This document shows positions 1-11,471 of a stretch of DNA of 64,000 nucleotides, in pieces. Source of the DNA: Lotus japonicus (lineage: Eukaryota; Streptophyta; Magnoliopsida; Fabales; Fabaceae); assembly GCF_012489685.1 (NCBI RefSeq), contig NC_080046.1, positions 20,893,304-20,957,303 of the forward strand. Direction: 5' to 3'. The notes below the pieces were generated by a model that was not told where the DNA came from, did no database searches, and was given only the letters and a program-made list of their open reading frames with translations. The first letter of the stretch is position 1. Every line of letters begins with the position of its first letter. A program made the position numbers and the translations under genes.

Positions 1-130
1 AGTCCAAAGAATACCTAGTAATGCCTAAAGCGGCAGTGGCAAAATAATACTTAGTCTTCCTGAAGAGGTCGGGACAAAGAATACTTGTTTTGCTTGAAGA
101 GACCGGGTTCAAATAATACTTTTAAGGAGA
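1..130. repeat. Degenerate minisatellite, period about 35-40 bp
   Basis: Three to four imperfect units of the form TGCCTGAAGAGGCAGG followed by CAAATAATACTTG. Each unit carries a small palindrome (GCCT...AGGC). The array is cut by the window edge; the fuller copy is at 48340-48545. Confidence 0.6.
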
Positions 131-2083
131 AGTACTTAATACTTGAGCTTAGTGAAATCTTGGTACATCCAAGAACTGGATGTAGCCCGATCGTTCACGA
201 GGTGAACCAGGATAAAATTGATGCTGTGAATCTTCTCCTTCCCTGCTCTTAAGTTTCCGTTGTACCAAACGATACCAACGAGGTGATGAACCTTTATATC
301 GTTTGGAAAACCAAGTTTTTTGGATGACACAATTCAAACCCCTCCTTTCTTGTGCTACTCTGATCAACTTCAACCATTTTTCCAACTAGGGTGGATTCAG
401 CATGTTGGGAGTTCTCCAAGCTTGCATTAAGAAGCCAAGTGCGTGCATCAAATTGTTAACTTCTTCCGTCAATCCAGTGATTATGTTTAGGACAATATGG
501 TCATAAAGAATGAGAAAAGGAACCTCACCCCAATAAATAATGAATTCCACCTGAAAAGGAACCCCACATAAAAGGAAATATGAATTTATGACATAAGTCA
601 CAATCAAACAAAACCCCACCCCACCCCAACCCAAAATCACAAAAGGCCATATATGTCACCGGTTACAATCAGACATAACCCCACCCACCTCAACCAAAAA
701 TAAGAAAAGGATATTTATGTCATAAATTACAATTAGAATTGGAAAAAATTCAAGTAATTAGAAAGGACAATTTTTCACACACAAAAATTACATAAATTTT
801 CAAGTAGTCAGAAAATAAATGTTTGAAGTAGTCAGAAAAGAAATTTTACGGCTTCAAATCAAGCATTGGATGAATGTAAAAAGAATATATGAGTCTGAAA
901 TTTCTGAAGATGAATCCTCTAAGGCCAAAACAAGAAAGTATAAACAAAAGAGAAACCTTGATGAAATGGTAACGATTGAAGGCATTTTTATTGGCATCTC
1001 TGAGGGGATTGAAATGGTGGGATGGGTGCGTGCCATCATCAGCGAAGTAATGGACTCGATATCTCGCAGGGTTTTTCCTCTTCCAACCATGGCTTCTTTG
1101 GTTGATTTTCCAGAGAGAAGGTGGTGATATAACCTCTAGACTCATATCTAGAGGTGATTTATATGGTCGATTATGAACAGTCACGAGGCTAGCTGGCATC
1201 AGTTGACGTAAACGACGTCTTTCTTCAGTGTCTTTCTCTAATAAACTGTAGTTGAAAGCGATAGCCTAATGACTAATGCACCATTTCTCAAATCCCAAAT
1301 CATTTCCACTCATGAGGTTCCCGCGTACGAACTCTCTCTTCTTTCGAAAATTCTCACTAAAGTAGGGGCATACTCGTCATTTCACATACCAAATAGGGGC
1401 ATGATGGTGATTCCGGTCAATCAAGTAGGGCATACTTGATTTCTTTGTGTTTTAAATAAAATCTCACTTTCATTTGTACTGTGTGGAATTCTCTTGCAAT
1501 TGAGAGAAAATAGAGAATACCAAAGATGGATTCACTCACCATTCACCAAGATTGTAAAGAAATAGATAACTTCGCTCTTCTAGAAAACTAGTATTATAAA
1601 TCATGTGATACACGATATTTTAGATTTTTTTCGATACAAATAATGTAATTTAATTTTTTTATGATATATACTAACCCCTCTTCTATCTGGACATTATAGT
1701 TCTCTGTGGGATCACGTCAAATAGTAGCATGAAATGTACCACTGTGATTTTCTTCGAAAGAAAAATGTGTCATGGTATATTGATAAGGAAATAGTAAATA
1801 TACACAGCCTTCTCAAAGGTGATGAAAAGACAAATTCAACCTAAAGAAGCCTAGAAAAAGGATCAATCCTAGAAAAACTATGCAGCCCAAATGGACCCAA
1901 AAACAATTCTCAAAGCCTAAACTCATCTAGAGGTAGCCAAACAATCAACAATGCTCGCAAAAGCCAACTAAACCAACAATACCCCCTAAACAGAATCCAA
2001 GAAATCACTTTGATTATTAAGAAGTCGGTATGCGATTATTTAAGCTAATTATCAATTAATTCATCCTTGCGAATTGAACACTC

Positions 2084-2088
<5 letters not shown>

Positions 2089-2146
<58 letters not shown>
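2089..2146. repeat. (TA)n microsatellite
   Basis: About 29 uninterrupted TA dinucleotides. The matching tract in the second copy (53255-53319) differs in length. Confidence 0.95.
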
Positions 2147-2148
<2 letters not shown>

Positions 2149-2213
2149 TGCTTGCATGTCCACACGTGTCACTAGTGACTAGACTCACTACCATGTACCA
2201 ACACTTGTATCTT

Positions 2214-2344
2214 ACCTGGGTGGGGTGGGTAGCTCACATGGTTGAACTAAGAGTAATTGCAGGTGAAGGGCCAGAGTTCGAACCCTGAGAAGGGATAATT
2301 TGTACTAATTTACTAACAACTAACATTTGCCTATCAAAAAAAAA
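2214..2344 (+). mobile_element. tRNA-derived SINE with target-site duplication
   Basis: A 131-bp insertion present here and absent at the matching site in the second copy (about 53380-53400). It has an RNA polymerase III A-box-like stretch (TAGCTCACATGG, about 2229) and a B-box-like stretch (AGTTCGAACCC, about 2275), ends in a run of 10 A, and is flanked by near-identical 11-bp repeats: ACTTGTATCTT at 2203-2213 and ACTTGTATTTT at 2345-2355. This is the structure of a non-autonomous SINE copied by LINE machinery. The family was not assigned. Confidence 0.85.
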
Positions 2345-2684
2345 ACTTGTATTTTATTTTTTCTTCAATAGTTCAAAGTTCGATACATCAAGCCCACAAA
2401 GCGATAAATAATACATCAAGGCCCATATGACAATCTAGAAACATCCAGCCTAGATCGGATTCTCTATAAAATAGTTGATGCCTTCACTCGCTCTCACGCA
2501 AATCACTTTCTGTTAGGGTTTCCAGTAAACTTGATACTCCAAGCCTCCGATAACGCCGCCGCAACAAAGTTTTTCATTTCACTCTCTCCATCCAATCCTT
2601 AAGATCCGATGTCGTCTTGTGCTAAGCTTCACTCAAATTAGGTATTTACCTTCTCTTGGTTCTTAATTCTCCATATCCACTTGT

Positions 2685-3375
2685 TAGATTGATAACGTGT
2701 GAACCAAGTCTATCTCAAAGTTTGAATTTCCGTTTTACTTGGTTCTGTTTCGTTATTATGGTAAGTTTTGATTCCTTGAAGATTCTTTCCAGAAGTGCAA
2801 TTGTGGACTCTATGACGTTCAGCCCATTGAAGATCGAAGCCTGAAGTGAATGTCTATACAAAGGAATTTATAAACCCTAGCTAGACACGAATTCTGAGTG
2901 AGTGACATTGATCTTAGGGTTCATTGTTTGTGAGTCCTGTTTTGAGTATTGTAACAGCTTAGTGCTTTCGTTGCTATTGCAAGTACTTATTTGATGTGTT
3001 TAGTTGAGTTCTAGTCTCAGCAAACTTGTTATTGCTTTTGACAAGTGAGATCACTGAGGCAGTGATTGAGAGAAAGAGAGAAGGGTTTCTCATACTTAGG
3101 GGGAGACTTAAGTATTAAGCCACTGGTAGGAATGGGTAGAAAGGTTTAGAACTGCAGTTGTTCTTTGTGAACCTTTTGTTCGTGCTTGACTATTATAGTG
3201 GATTATATTTCTCGGGTTGTAGCCCTCCAGACATAGGTGATGTTCACCGAACTGGGTTAACAACTCCTTGTGTTCTTTTGTTTAACTGTTTGTTTATTTT
3301 TGGTACTCTGATTGTGTTTTGTAGTTATACACATTGTTGCAACATTGTGTATCACATCTATCCTAGGTGAATCCG
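2685..3375 (+). repeat. LTR-like fragment, Copia Maximus/SIRE style
   Basis: Not shared with the second copy of the repeated segment. The text near 3205-3265 (TAGTGGATT, then a pyrimidine-rich stretch, then GAACTGGGTTAACAA) resembles the 3' part of plant Maximus/SIRE Copia LTRs. No boundaries, PBS or coding remnants are visible, so the call rests on remembered resemblance only. No gene is visible here. Confidence 0.3.
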
Positions 3376-3612
3376 AATTTCATATATATACGTGTCATAC
3401 ATTTTATTTGATGTCTCTTCACTTGTCTTACATGTGCATTACATGATTTTCTCTTGTTAAAGCATGAAAGTGTTCATCTTTTGACCAACGTTTATTTAAT
3501 TCATAAGATATATGTTAAACATTTTCATCTCATCAACATGGTAAGATAAATTTGAGCATCATCTATCACATTTTGACCATTATTACAAATTAAAATTTTA
3601 TAAAATATATAT

Positions 3613-3780
3613 GTGAGACGGGCCGGGTAGCCCGAGTGTCAACCCGACCCGAAGCCAAATAACTCAATGATCAACCCTAACCTGACAACTTTTAATGATT
3701 GGGTCGGGTTCAACCCTGCCCTCAAGGCTTGGGCTGAGACGGGTTGGCAGGTAGGGTCGGGTCATGTACACCCCTCTACT
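3613..3780. repeat. GC-rich repeat block with CCCGACCC/GGGTCGGG palindromes
   Basis: A GC-rich island inside AT-rich DNA. It contains GGGTCGGGTT and its complement-like ACCCGACCC several times and can fold on itself. It ends with GGGTCGGGTCATGTACACCCCT, a kind of text seen at ends of dispersed plant repeats. No coding potential; class not determined. Confidence 0.4.
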
Positions 3781-3789
3781 GATATTTCT

Positions 3790-4230
3790 AAAAAAAAATT
3801 ATTATTGGAAAGATCATGAATGATTTGATATTGGTCAATATGCTCAATTATTCTTTGAACAAATCAAAGATAGTTCGCCAATAGTTGACAAATAAAGTAG
3901 AAAATTAAAATATAATTCACCAATCTAGAAACACATTCCCAACTTAACTCATGGATACACATTCAAAACAATTCACACACATATATAAGCTTTTACATAA
4001 CACGTTTGTCATAATTTTAATGATTACATACTTATATACATAAATAAACATGGTACTAGCTATACTATGATATGATTGTATTGTATACATATATACATGG
4101 ATGTTATCATCATAAAATAATGAAGCAATTGCAATAAAAATTATTTGATGTCACAATTCTTAATAGAATATTATAATTTTCATTAACTTATCTTTAAAGA
4201 TAAATATGTTATTTTACCTGTAATCAAAGA
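3790..4230 (-). repeat. AT-rich repeat, inverted relative to 53880-54420
   Basis: The reverse complement aligns with 53880-54420 with many substitutions and small indels. Shared blocks include ATCAAATCATTCATGATC and AAAATTATAATATTCTA. No open frame and no target-site duplication were seen. From about 4231 to 4385 nothing is recognised except an open frame running into element A. Confidence 0.7.
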
Positions 4231-4385
4231 AATTATAGTTGATCGGCTCTTCCTTAAACTGAAAATTCTAAAGAAATATTAAACTTTGTGGAAGGGTGCT
4301 TCCAAACTACGAATAGATCTCTTGTTGAGAGACTAATGAGTACTATGCATGAATATGTCATTGAAATGACAAACATTGCATCAAA

Positions 4386-5990
4386 CTCGAGGGTCTCGCG
4401 GCTGGGTCACTTTGGTGCCCCGGCCAGGACGAGAACGATTTGCCCCTTATCAAGTGGGCCCGAAATCTTATTTGGCTCGCCGGTACTTCAGGGTCATCGT
4501 CCACCCCGCTTACCGTTCCTCATTTACACAGAAGGAAGGGAAAGCCCTTTTTCCCTCTTTACTGGACATTGTCCCCCAGATCCTTATCCGGCCTCCCAAA
4601 AATATCTTTTTCCCCCAGAGAAACCTTCGTCGTTGAGGTCTTATCTCGACTTCCACTTTTTAGTTGTATTGAACTGCTTGATGTCCCCCCAGGATCCAAA
4701 TTGCTTCCCCGACTAGGTCCTTTTTCTTACTCCTTTGTCGCACCCCTTTTTTTATATGTCTTTCATCTCTAACGACTGCTCTCTCTTTTTCTTTTCAGGA
4801 AAAATGAATTTGTCTTCCGACGAACTGCTGAAGGCTTTCCTTTCCGGGGGCGTTAAAACTCCTTCCTCCGCTCATACTGGGGAGAAAAGACAAAGCTCGC
4901 CGTCGAACGACGGTGTTTCCCAGAAGAAAAAACTGGACGAGCTGAAACCACCTCTCGTTTCTTCAACTGTCCCTGGCGAGGAGGGCACTGCCTCTGGCTC
5001 TCCCGCCCCGATTGGTGCGGCTTATTCTGCTAAACCTATTCACCAGGGCGAGGCGAGCATTGCCCAGGTTGAGGGCCTTTCTCGCCCCCCAGTGTCACCG
5101 ACGGCCCAGTCCTCGCAAATGTCGTTCATCTCTCAACTTCTGCCTCTGACTTGCCAACTCCTGCTTCTCCCAAGGCTGTTGGCGGGGAAAAAGACCCCCG
5201 TCTGAATCGTCCATAGAAACCCTCTGGCGAATCAAGCTCCAATCCCTTCTCCTTCCTGCTTTCTCATCCCTTCCTCGAGAAACTGAGGGAAACGCCCAAC
5301 CAGAACCCGCAAGACGTTGCCTAAGAAGCTGTGTCCAACCTCCTCCAAGCTGGCTGCCTGTTCGCCCAAGTGGCTTGGGAAGCCCGTCCCCTTACCGGGA
5401 TTGCTGGACTTCGGCAGGAGGTGGAGAAATTGCGCACGACCAACCTTCAAATCAATGAAAATTGCTCCAAGTTGTCCAAACAGTTGACCTCGGAAACGGA
5501 GAAGACGGCAAGATGCAGAAGAAACTCGCTGAGGTGAAGCTTGCGAAAGCTGCAGCGGACAAGAAAGAAGAACAACTTGAAAGCCAAATTGAAGAGCTCC
5601 GCAAAACTCTTGGTACCCAGGAGGCTACCCTTACCTCCCAGAAGGGAGACCTTCTAACCAAGAATGAGGAAATCGCCAAGTTACGCCAGGAGTAAAGCTC
5701 TTGCCGACGCTTGTTCTGATTTGGAATCGAAAAGCAAACTCTTAGCCGAGAAAGACGCCCAGGCCCTCGCCTTGGAGGAAAGATAAGGGGCAAAGCTGCT
5801 CACGCGGTGGCCAATTAGCGTAACCGTGGCTTCCTAATCGCCAAGGCTCAAGTCCAGCATCTCCATCCCAACATCGACCTTGGTCCCTTGGGAGTTTTTA
5901 AGAAGATTACACCCGCCGGGCTGGAGGGTGTCGAAGATCCACCGGGAGTCGCTAATGTTGATCTTGGAGATGTTGTGGAGCAAAAATAAA
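4386..5990 (+). pseudogene. Antisense gene of Tat element A (Transposase_28 / 'putative gypsy type transposon'), broken
   Basis: Encoded on the strand opposite to gag-pol and converging on it. Exon 1 starts inside the conserved domain, with a core YFRVIVHPAYRSSFTQKEGK near 4478-4540, matched by YFRVVVHPAYPSSFTQRDGK in element C and YFRILVHPTYPEAFTRRDE in element B. A GT-AG intron (4717-4798) joins it to exon 2, which starts at the MNLSSDELLKAF motif (4804), runs through a Ser/Pro/Lys-rich region, a coiled coil (about 5330-5700) and a conserved C-terminus (RGFLIAKAQV...GVFKKITP, about 5826-5986). Several frameshifts and stops follow exon 2. The Pfam name suggests a transposase, but no catalytic motif is visible; the function of this Tat accessory protein is unknown. 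Confidence 0.75.
4717..4798 (+). other. Predicted intron in antisense gene of element A (82 nt, phase 1)
   Basis: The donor is CGACTAG|GTCC and the acceptor is a long pyrimidine tract ending TTTTCAG|GAAAAATG. Removing it joins the frames of exon 1 and exon 2 (...LPRL-G-KMNLSS). The same position carries a 79-nt intron in element C and none in element B. Confidence 0.75.
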
Positions 5991-6785
5991 GAGGCAGATA
6001 AAACAATGTTTACTTCTTATTTTAATATTGGATTATTGTAATGTTAATACTTTTTTGCTTTACTCGTCGTATTTTTAGTTTAAACCAGCTATTTTAGTTT
6101 TCACTATATTATTTCTCTCGCACATTTTAGCGCTTTTCGATTTCCTCTCTCGCTTCCTTCATCGTGTCTTTATTTCTGAATTACGTCTGACGACATTGAT
6201 GGTGTGCTGGGTTCAACTAGGACTCGTCGCTCGGTTTTTGAACCGAGGCTTTCATTCACACACATATTTCCCGTAAGATCAGGCGTGGCCCCGCCAGCTC
6301 TATTAGGCGGGGACTTACGATTGCTCAGTGCCCAATGGCCATATGGGTTTACCCGAGACTTTCGAGCCTAGTTGAAAAATGCTCGCCCATATTTCGAGGA
6401 GATTACTGGGATAAGAAGCTTATCCGCACACATCGCCGACGAGTGACGGCGAGGTGCGTCGGCTTTTCCGGAGAAATCCCCAGACATCAAGGTCGTGTTG
6501 GGATTGCCACCTTCAGAGAATTTTTTCCACTAAGCTCTCACCGCAATTCAGTGTGATTGAAATTGCTGGATACAATTTTTGTATTTTCAATCAGGCGTGA
6601 TAGCCAACAAACTCCCGAGATGGAGAACAAGAACGTGTCTTTGTTTTTACCATTTTTGGGCGCTTTTGGCCAATAACTTCATGGGATAAGTACAAAAATA
6701 TTTTTCTTCATTTCGCTTTTAACTCCGCAGCCTACGTGAGGCGCACTACCCATCTCCGCATCAGATCCAACTCCCTTTTGCCTTA
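5991..6785. promoter_or_regulatory. Conserved non-coding spacer between convergent ends of pol and antisense gene, with hairpins
   Basis: No coding sequence. It contains a two-part stem-loop at about 6270-6320 (outer CGTAAG/CTTACG, inner CCCCGCC/GGCGGGG) and a second hairpin GGATAAG-AAG-CTTATCC near 6409. Related text occurs at the same place in B (38455-38535 plus 42652-43100), C (59915-60250) and D (51330-51700). Because both genes end towards it, it may hold two-way transcript-end signals or element RNA structure; this is inference. Confidence 0.6.
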
Positions 6786-9700
6786 TCAACTGTAATAGGA
6801 CTTCAATTTCGCTGCGTTCCAGGATCGTGGCACTTGTTTCCCATCCAAGCTTTCCAGGTGATATGCTCCTCTTCCCAAAGCTTTTAAGATCCTGTAAGGC
6901 CCTTCCCAGATTGGGCTTAGTTTATTTCCGGTGACTCCTGTTCGCTTTTTGAGCACCAAATCCCCTTCCTGCATCTCCCTTGGTTTTACCTTTGTGTCAT
7001 ACTTGGCCGCAGCTCGCTGCTTCATCGCGGCCTCCCTGAGGAGGGCCTCATTGTGTGTCTCCGACAGCAAGTCCAGTTCTATTGCCATGTTTGAAGAATT
7101 CTCGCCCTCAAACTTCGGTGTCGTTCGCCACGAACTGTTGTCTATCTCTGCAGGAAGCATGGCATCCGCCCCGTAAGTCATTCTGAACAGAGTTTCCCCT
7201 GTAGTTGAGTGTTGTGTTGTATTATACGACCAAATTACAATTAGGAGTTCGTCTAACCATGCCCCCTTGGCCTCCGAGAGTCGGCGCTTCAAACCTCGCA
7301 GGATGACTTTGTTCGCCGATTCTGCTTGTCCATTTGTCTGCGGATGTTCCACTGAAGAAAATCTCCTCTAAATGCCCATCTCTTCGCAGAACTCCTTGGT
7401 TTGATTACTTGCGAACTGCGTCCCGTTGTCCGAGACGATCGCCCTCGGTACTTCGAACCGGCAGACGATTCTCTTCTAGTAAAAACTTATGATTTTGGCT
7501 ACCGTAATGCTCGCCAGAGGCTCAGCTTCCACCCATTTGGTGAAGTAGTCCACCGCCATAAGGATGAACTTTATTTGCGACCTAGCGGTGGGGAAGGGCC
7601 CGACGAGGTCGACTCCCCACATGGCGAAGGGCCATGGGGAACTGATTGTGACTAGTTGCTCTGGCGGAGCTCTAGGTAGGTAGGCGAATACTTGGCACTT
7701 CTCGCATTTCCGCACAAACTCTGCACAGTCCTTCCTTATTGTAGGCCAATAGAAACCCGCTCTGAGGACTTTGCTCGCCAGCGACCTTCGTGTAGTGCCC
7801 CGCCTCTCTCCTTTGCGCCTTTGAATAATTTACCACGTCACTTGGTTCTCCCGCCAGAATATCAATGATGGGATTCATCCAAGTTTCTTGGCGATTAACC
7901 GAAGCCACCAAATCCCCCTCTATGCTGGGATTGGCGAGCATCTCTTGAATTACACTCCGGTTGTTGCCAGGCTTCCTAGTGCTTGCCAGCTTCGCTAGGG
8001 CGTCCGCCCTTTGGTTTTGTGCCCTCGGCACGAATTCGACTACCACGTGTTGCAAGCGACCCATGAGCAGCCGCACGCGCTCCACATATTTTATCAAGGC
8101 CGGTTCCTTTACCTGGAACTCCCCGTTGACTTGGCTTGCCACTAGCAGCGAGTCCGTCCTTACCCGCAGACTGTCGATTTGCACCTCAATCGCCAGCTTC
8201 AAGCCTGCAATAAGAGCCTCGTATTCTGCTTGGTTATTGCTGGTTTTGAACTAGAATCTGAGGGACTGTTCCAACACCAACTCCCCGGGCCCCTGCAGCG
8301 TGACCCCAGCCCCGCTTCCGTTGTCGTTCGACGACCCATCGACAAACAATATCCATTGCGTGCTCACCTTTTCCCCTTTTTCCGGCATCAATTCCACCAC
8401 AAAATCCGCTAAAGTCTGTGCGCCGACCTTCCCCCTTTTGTCATTCTGCAATCTATATTCCGACAACTCTACTTACCACGCGACGAGACTTCCTGACAAG
8501 TCTGGTTTCTGCAACACCTGTCTCAAAGGAAGGTCAGTTCTTATTTTTACCTGAAAGCTTTGAAAATACGGTCGTAGGCGTCTGGCGGTGACGAGGACGG
8601 CGAGCGCCGCTTTTTCTATCTTCTGATATCTGACCTCCGCCCCCTGAAGTGTATGGCTTACGAAATAGACTATCTTTTACTCTCCATCCACCTCCTGAAG
8701 GTTCACCGAGCTTATTGCTTGATCACCAACAAAGAAGTATAAATGCAAAGGAAGACCTTGGACAGGTTTTGACAGGACTGGTGGGGCGGACAACATCTCC
8801 TTGAGGCGGGCGAAGGCCTCCTCGCACTCTGAATTCCACTCAAATGTCGTGTTCTTCTTGAGGCATTTGAAGAACGGGGCTGACTTGTCGCCTGAGTGAG
8901 GGAGGAAACGGGATAAGGCCGCGATCCGCCCGGTTAGTCTCTGCACATCCTTCACATTGCTCGGGCTTTTCATCTTCTGGATTGTCTTACATTTATCTGG
9001 ATTGATTTCAATTCCTCTCGATGTAATCATGAAGCCTAAAAAATTCCCTCCCTGTATGCCGAAATAACATTTTTCCGGTTTAAGCCTCATGTTATGCTTC
9101 CGGATCCTACCGAAGGCCTCCATCAAATCCTCATGATGGTTCGATCCCAAAACTAATTTAACGTTCATATCGTCAACGTATACCTCCATGTTCCTTCCTA
9201 CTTGGCCTTCGAGCACCCTATCTATCAACCGCTGATACGTCGCACCCGCATTCTTTAACCCAAAAGGCATAGTCTGGTAACAGTAGTTTACGCTTGCAGT
9301 CATAAAAGCTGTTTTGTCTTCGTCCGACGGATGCATCTTGATTTGGTGATATCCTGAATCAGCATCCATTAAACTCAGAAGTTCATTCCCTGAAGCTTCG
9401 TCTACCAGCTTATCTATGCTCGGCAAAGGATAAGAATCTTTTGGGCATGCCTTGTTCAAGTCTGTATAATCTACGCATATTCGCCATTTTCCGTTCGCCT
9501 TCTTGACCATTACCACATTTGCCAACCAGGTAGGGTACTTGATTTCCCGTATGAAGTCCGCAGCTAGCAACTTGTTTACCTCTTGCTGGATGGCCTTCTC
9601 TTTTTCGTTTCCCATTCTCCGGCGAGTCTGGGTTATAGGCTTAGCTCCTGGATTCAATGCCAGCATGTGGCAAATGAAGTTTGTGTCTATACTTGGCATG

Positions 9701-10986
9701 TCTTTGTGACTCCAGGCGAAAAGATCTAAATTTTTGCCTAACAACTTTGATAGCCTTTGTTCTTGGTCCTCACTTAACTTGGTTCCTATCTTGAGTATCT
9801 TCTCGCCGAACTTCAGCTCTTTGGTTTCTTCTATCGGTGTGGGCCTGTTAACACGTCCCTCGCCCCTCAGGTCCAAACTTTCTTCTGGCATCTCAACTTC
9901 GCTGCAACGGTGCCCGACTGAAGCGTTTTTCTTCACATACCGATCCACAGCATTACAGTAGCATTCCCTTGCGACCCTTTGATCCACAACAATTCCCCCA
10001 CTACGCCCATTCGACAGCGGATACTTCACCGCCAGGTGGGCTGTTGAGATGACGGCGCACAGATGGTTTAAGGTGTTTCGCCCGATGATCATGTTGTATC
10101 ACCCTTCTGCCTCAAGGATTAGATATTTGACGTTGAGCGTCCTAGCGTTCTCTTCCTCGCCAAACGTGGTGTCAAGGTCGAGGGCGCCCTTCACCCATAC
10201 TTGCTCGCCCACGAACCCCACCAGAGTTCCCTCGTAGGGAGCGACATTTCCCTCGCTCACATCAAGCCGAGCAAACGCTCCGCTGTAAATGATGTCCGCC
10301 GAACTTCCTTGGTCTAGAAGCACTCACTGCACGGTGAACTGATTAACACGGAGGGAGATCACGATCGGGTCATCTAAATGCGGCTTTATTCCGAAGAAGT
10401 CAGCAGACGAAAACGTGATATCTGGATGTTGAAAACCAAAAGGAATCTCTGTAACTGCATTCACCGCTCTAACGTATCGCTTCCGCGCCGCACTTAAGGT
10501 CCCGCCTCCGCCGAAACCTCCAGCAATCGTGCCAACTTCTTTAGCCGTCGAAAGCACATTGCCCCACGTCGTGGCTGATTTTCCTGCCACAATCAGCTTT
10601 ACCACCGCGCGCTGCAGAGCTCGACACTTTCCAGTATCGTGTCTTGAGATTCGGTGATAGGCACATCATTCTGCTTCTACCTGTCGTTGAGAGAAAGGAA
10701 ACTACAATCGTTGCATGGAACCTCACTAGTGTTGTCTGTATGAGGCATTAAGCTCCGGCGCTGTGTCTGTCACGCTCATTTCCGCATCATGTCGTTCGAG
10801 GCGATTAATGACTTCTCGAATCAGCCATCGCCAACCCGCTCCATCAATCGGTTCTTGAGGTTGAAGTTGCGCACCTCTTTTGTCCCTAGAGAAGGAAGCC
10901 AAAGACCTTGCTTGCTCATCGTGTCGTTGCGGTGGATCGTGTGCTCGCTTCAACCTCTCTCCATGTGATAGTCGATCCTCCGCCAT
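6786..10986 (-). pseudogene. gag-pol of Tat element A (capsid deleted, several stops)
   Basis: Order from the start at 10986: gag N-terminus (MAEDRLSHGERLKR), then a jump to a CHHC zinc knuckle (CAYHRISRHDTGKC, about 10670) with the capsid missing; aspartic protease LLDQGSSADIIY (about 10320); reverse transcriptase with DADSGYHQ and YVDDM (about 9370-9170); RNase H; a stop at 8473-8475; a second RNase H (LFVDGSSNDNGSG, about 8350) typical of Tat elements; and integrase with CEKC, VDLVGPFPTA and NGQAES, ending KLKSYYS at 6786. The integrase His-His region is deleted near 7790. Extra stops lie near 10321, 10098, 8676 and 8251. It would replicate only in trans, if at all. Confidence 0.9.
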
Positions 10987-11160
10987 TGAGCTCCACTGGT
11001 TTATCTAGGTGCTAAACGAAAGATCTTCAAAACTCAGAATCAAGGAATCTCTCCTCCCAATCACTGTCCACGAAGAAAACTTCAGAAAATCGCTCAGAAA
11101 AATGAGTTTCACTCCTCTGAATCACGATCCACGTAGTCCGGGAATAGAAATCTACCGTTC

Positions 11161-11178
11161 CCCACAGACGGCGCCAAA
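11161..11178 (-). other. Primer binding site of element A
   Basis: Read on the minus strand it is TTTGGCGCCGTCTGTGGG, directly inside the 5' LTR. This is the plant Gypsy PBS type beginning TGGCGCCGT. Confidence 0.8.
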
Positions 11179-11471
11179 TGTTCCGTGACCCAAAGTGTGG
11201 AGATGGTGATGTGAATGCTTAGAGAGAGAAACTCTAACCGTTTAGATAGAGAAAGTATAACTGAATTTCAATGCTATTATTTCTCAAATGAGCCAAGAGT
11301 CCTTTACAATTGTTATTCCCCCTATTTATAGGGGTGGAGTTGGGCTTTGGCGCCTCTATCCTATCCAAATGGGCCAGTTGGGCCTCGGAAAGGGAGGCCC
11401 AAGGTCATGGCGCGTCTCCCGCCCACGGTCAGGTCTCCTGGGCGAGGGACCCTGGGGTCTCGCCCAGTCCA
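11179..11471 (-). repeat. 5' LTR of element A
   Basis: A 293-bp LTR, TG...CA in either orientation (TGTTCC ... CAGTCCA on the plus strand). It aligns with the LTRs of B, C and D, sharing GAGAGAAAGTA-ACTGAATTTCA, TTTCTCAAATGAGC and the TATA region. The TATA box is at 11323-11330 (TATTTATA on the plus strand). Confidence 0.85.
11323..11330 (-). promoter_or_regulatory. TATA box of element A LTR
   Basis: TATAAATA on the minus strand within a nearly symmetric context (CCCCTATTTATAGGGG on the plus strand), matching the same place in the LTRs of B and C. Confidence 0.6.

Larger units (their letters stand above)
1..2680. repeat. Repeated segment, copy 1 (pairs with 48412-53715)
   Basis: This stretch matches 48412-53715 in the same orientation over almost its whole length; the second copy is longer because element D is inserted in it. 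Shared landmarks are the repeat array at the left end, a CCTCTAGA palindrome near 1133, the (TA)n tract, and the text around 2510-2680. Frames of about 100 codons exist around 846-1199 on both strands, but the second copy breaks them, so I do not call a gene. It could be an old segmental duplication or two copies of an unrecognised transposable element; no terminal repeats were found to decide. Confidence 0.8.
4386..11471 (-). mobile_element. Tat-clade Gypsy element A, truncated at its 3' end
   Basis: A Ty3/Gypsy retrotransposon in minus orientation: 5' LTR 11179-11471, PBS 11161-11178, gag-pol 10986 to 6786, non-coding spacer 6785 to 5991, and a convergent plus-strand gene 4386-5990. The second RNase H domain and the antisense gene of the Transposase_28 kind place it in the Tat lineage. 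The 3' LTR is missing; antisense coding sequence starts abruptly at about 4386. GTCAT occurs at 11472-11476 just outside the 5' LTR and again at 4357-4361, possibly the original target-site duplication with a later deletion between. Multiple stops make it non-autonomous. Confidence 0.85.

Noticed and set aside
819..1127. 102-codon gene shared by both copies of the long repeat
   Set aside because: The second copy at 49260-49600 breaks the frame in several places and no family is recognised.
2067..2288. Short protein with (YI)n run
   Set aside because: It is only the translation of the (TA)n microsatellite and a SINE.
4288..4390. Host exon fused to the antisense gene of A (MEGCFQTTNRS...)
   Set aside because: The frame crosses the broken element end by chance; the upstream residues match nothing I know.
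4386..5990. A DNA transposase gene, as the domain name Transposase_28 suggests
   Set aside because: It sits inside LTR elements in three copies, opposite to gag-pol, and shows no DDE or other catalytic motif.
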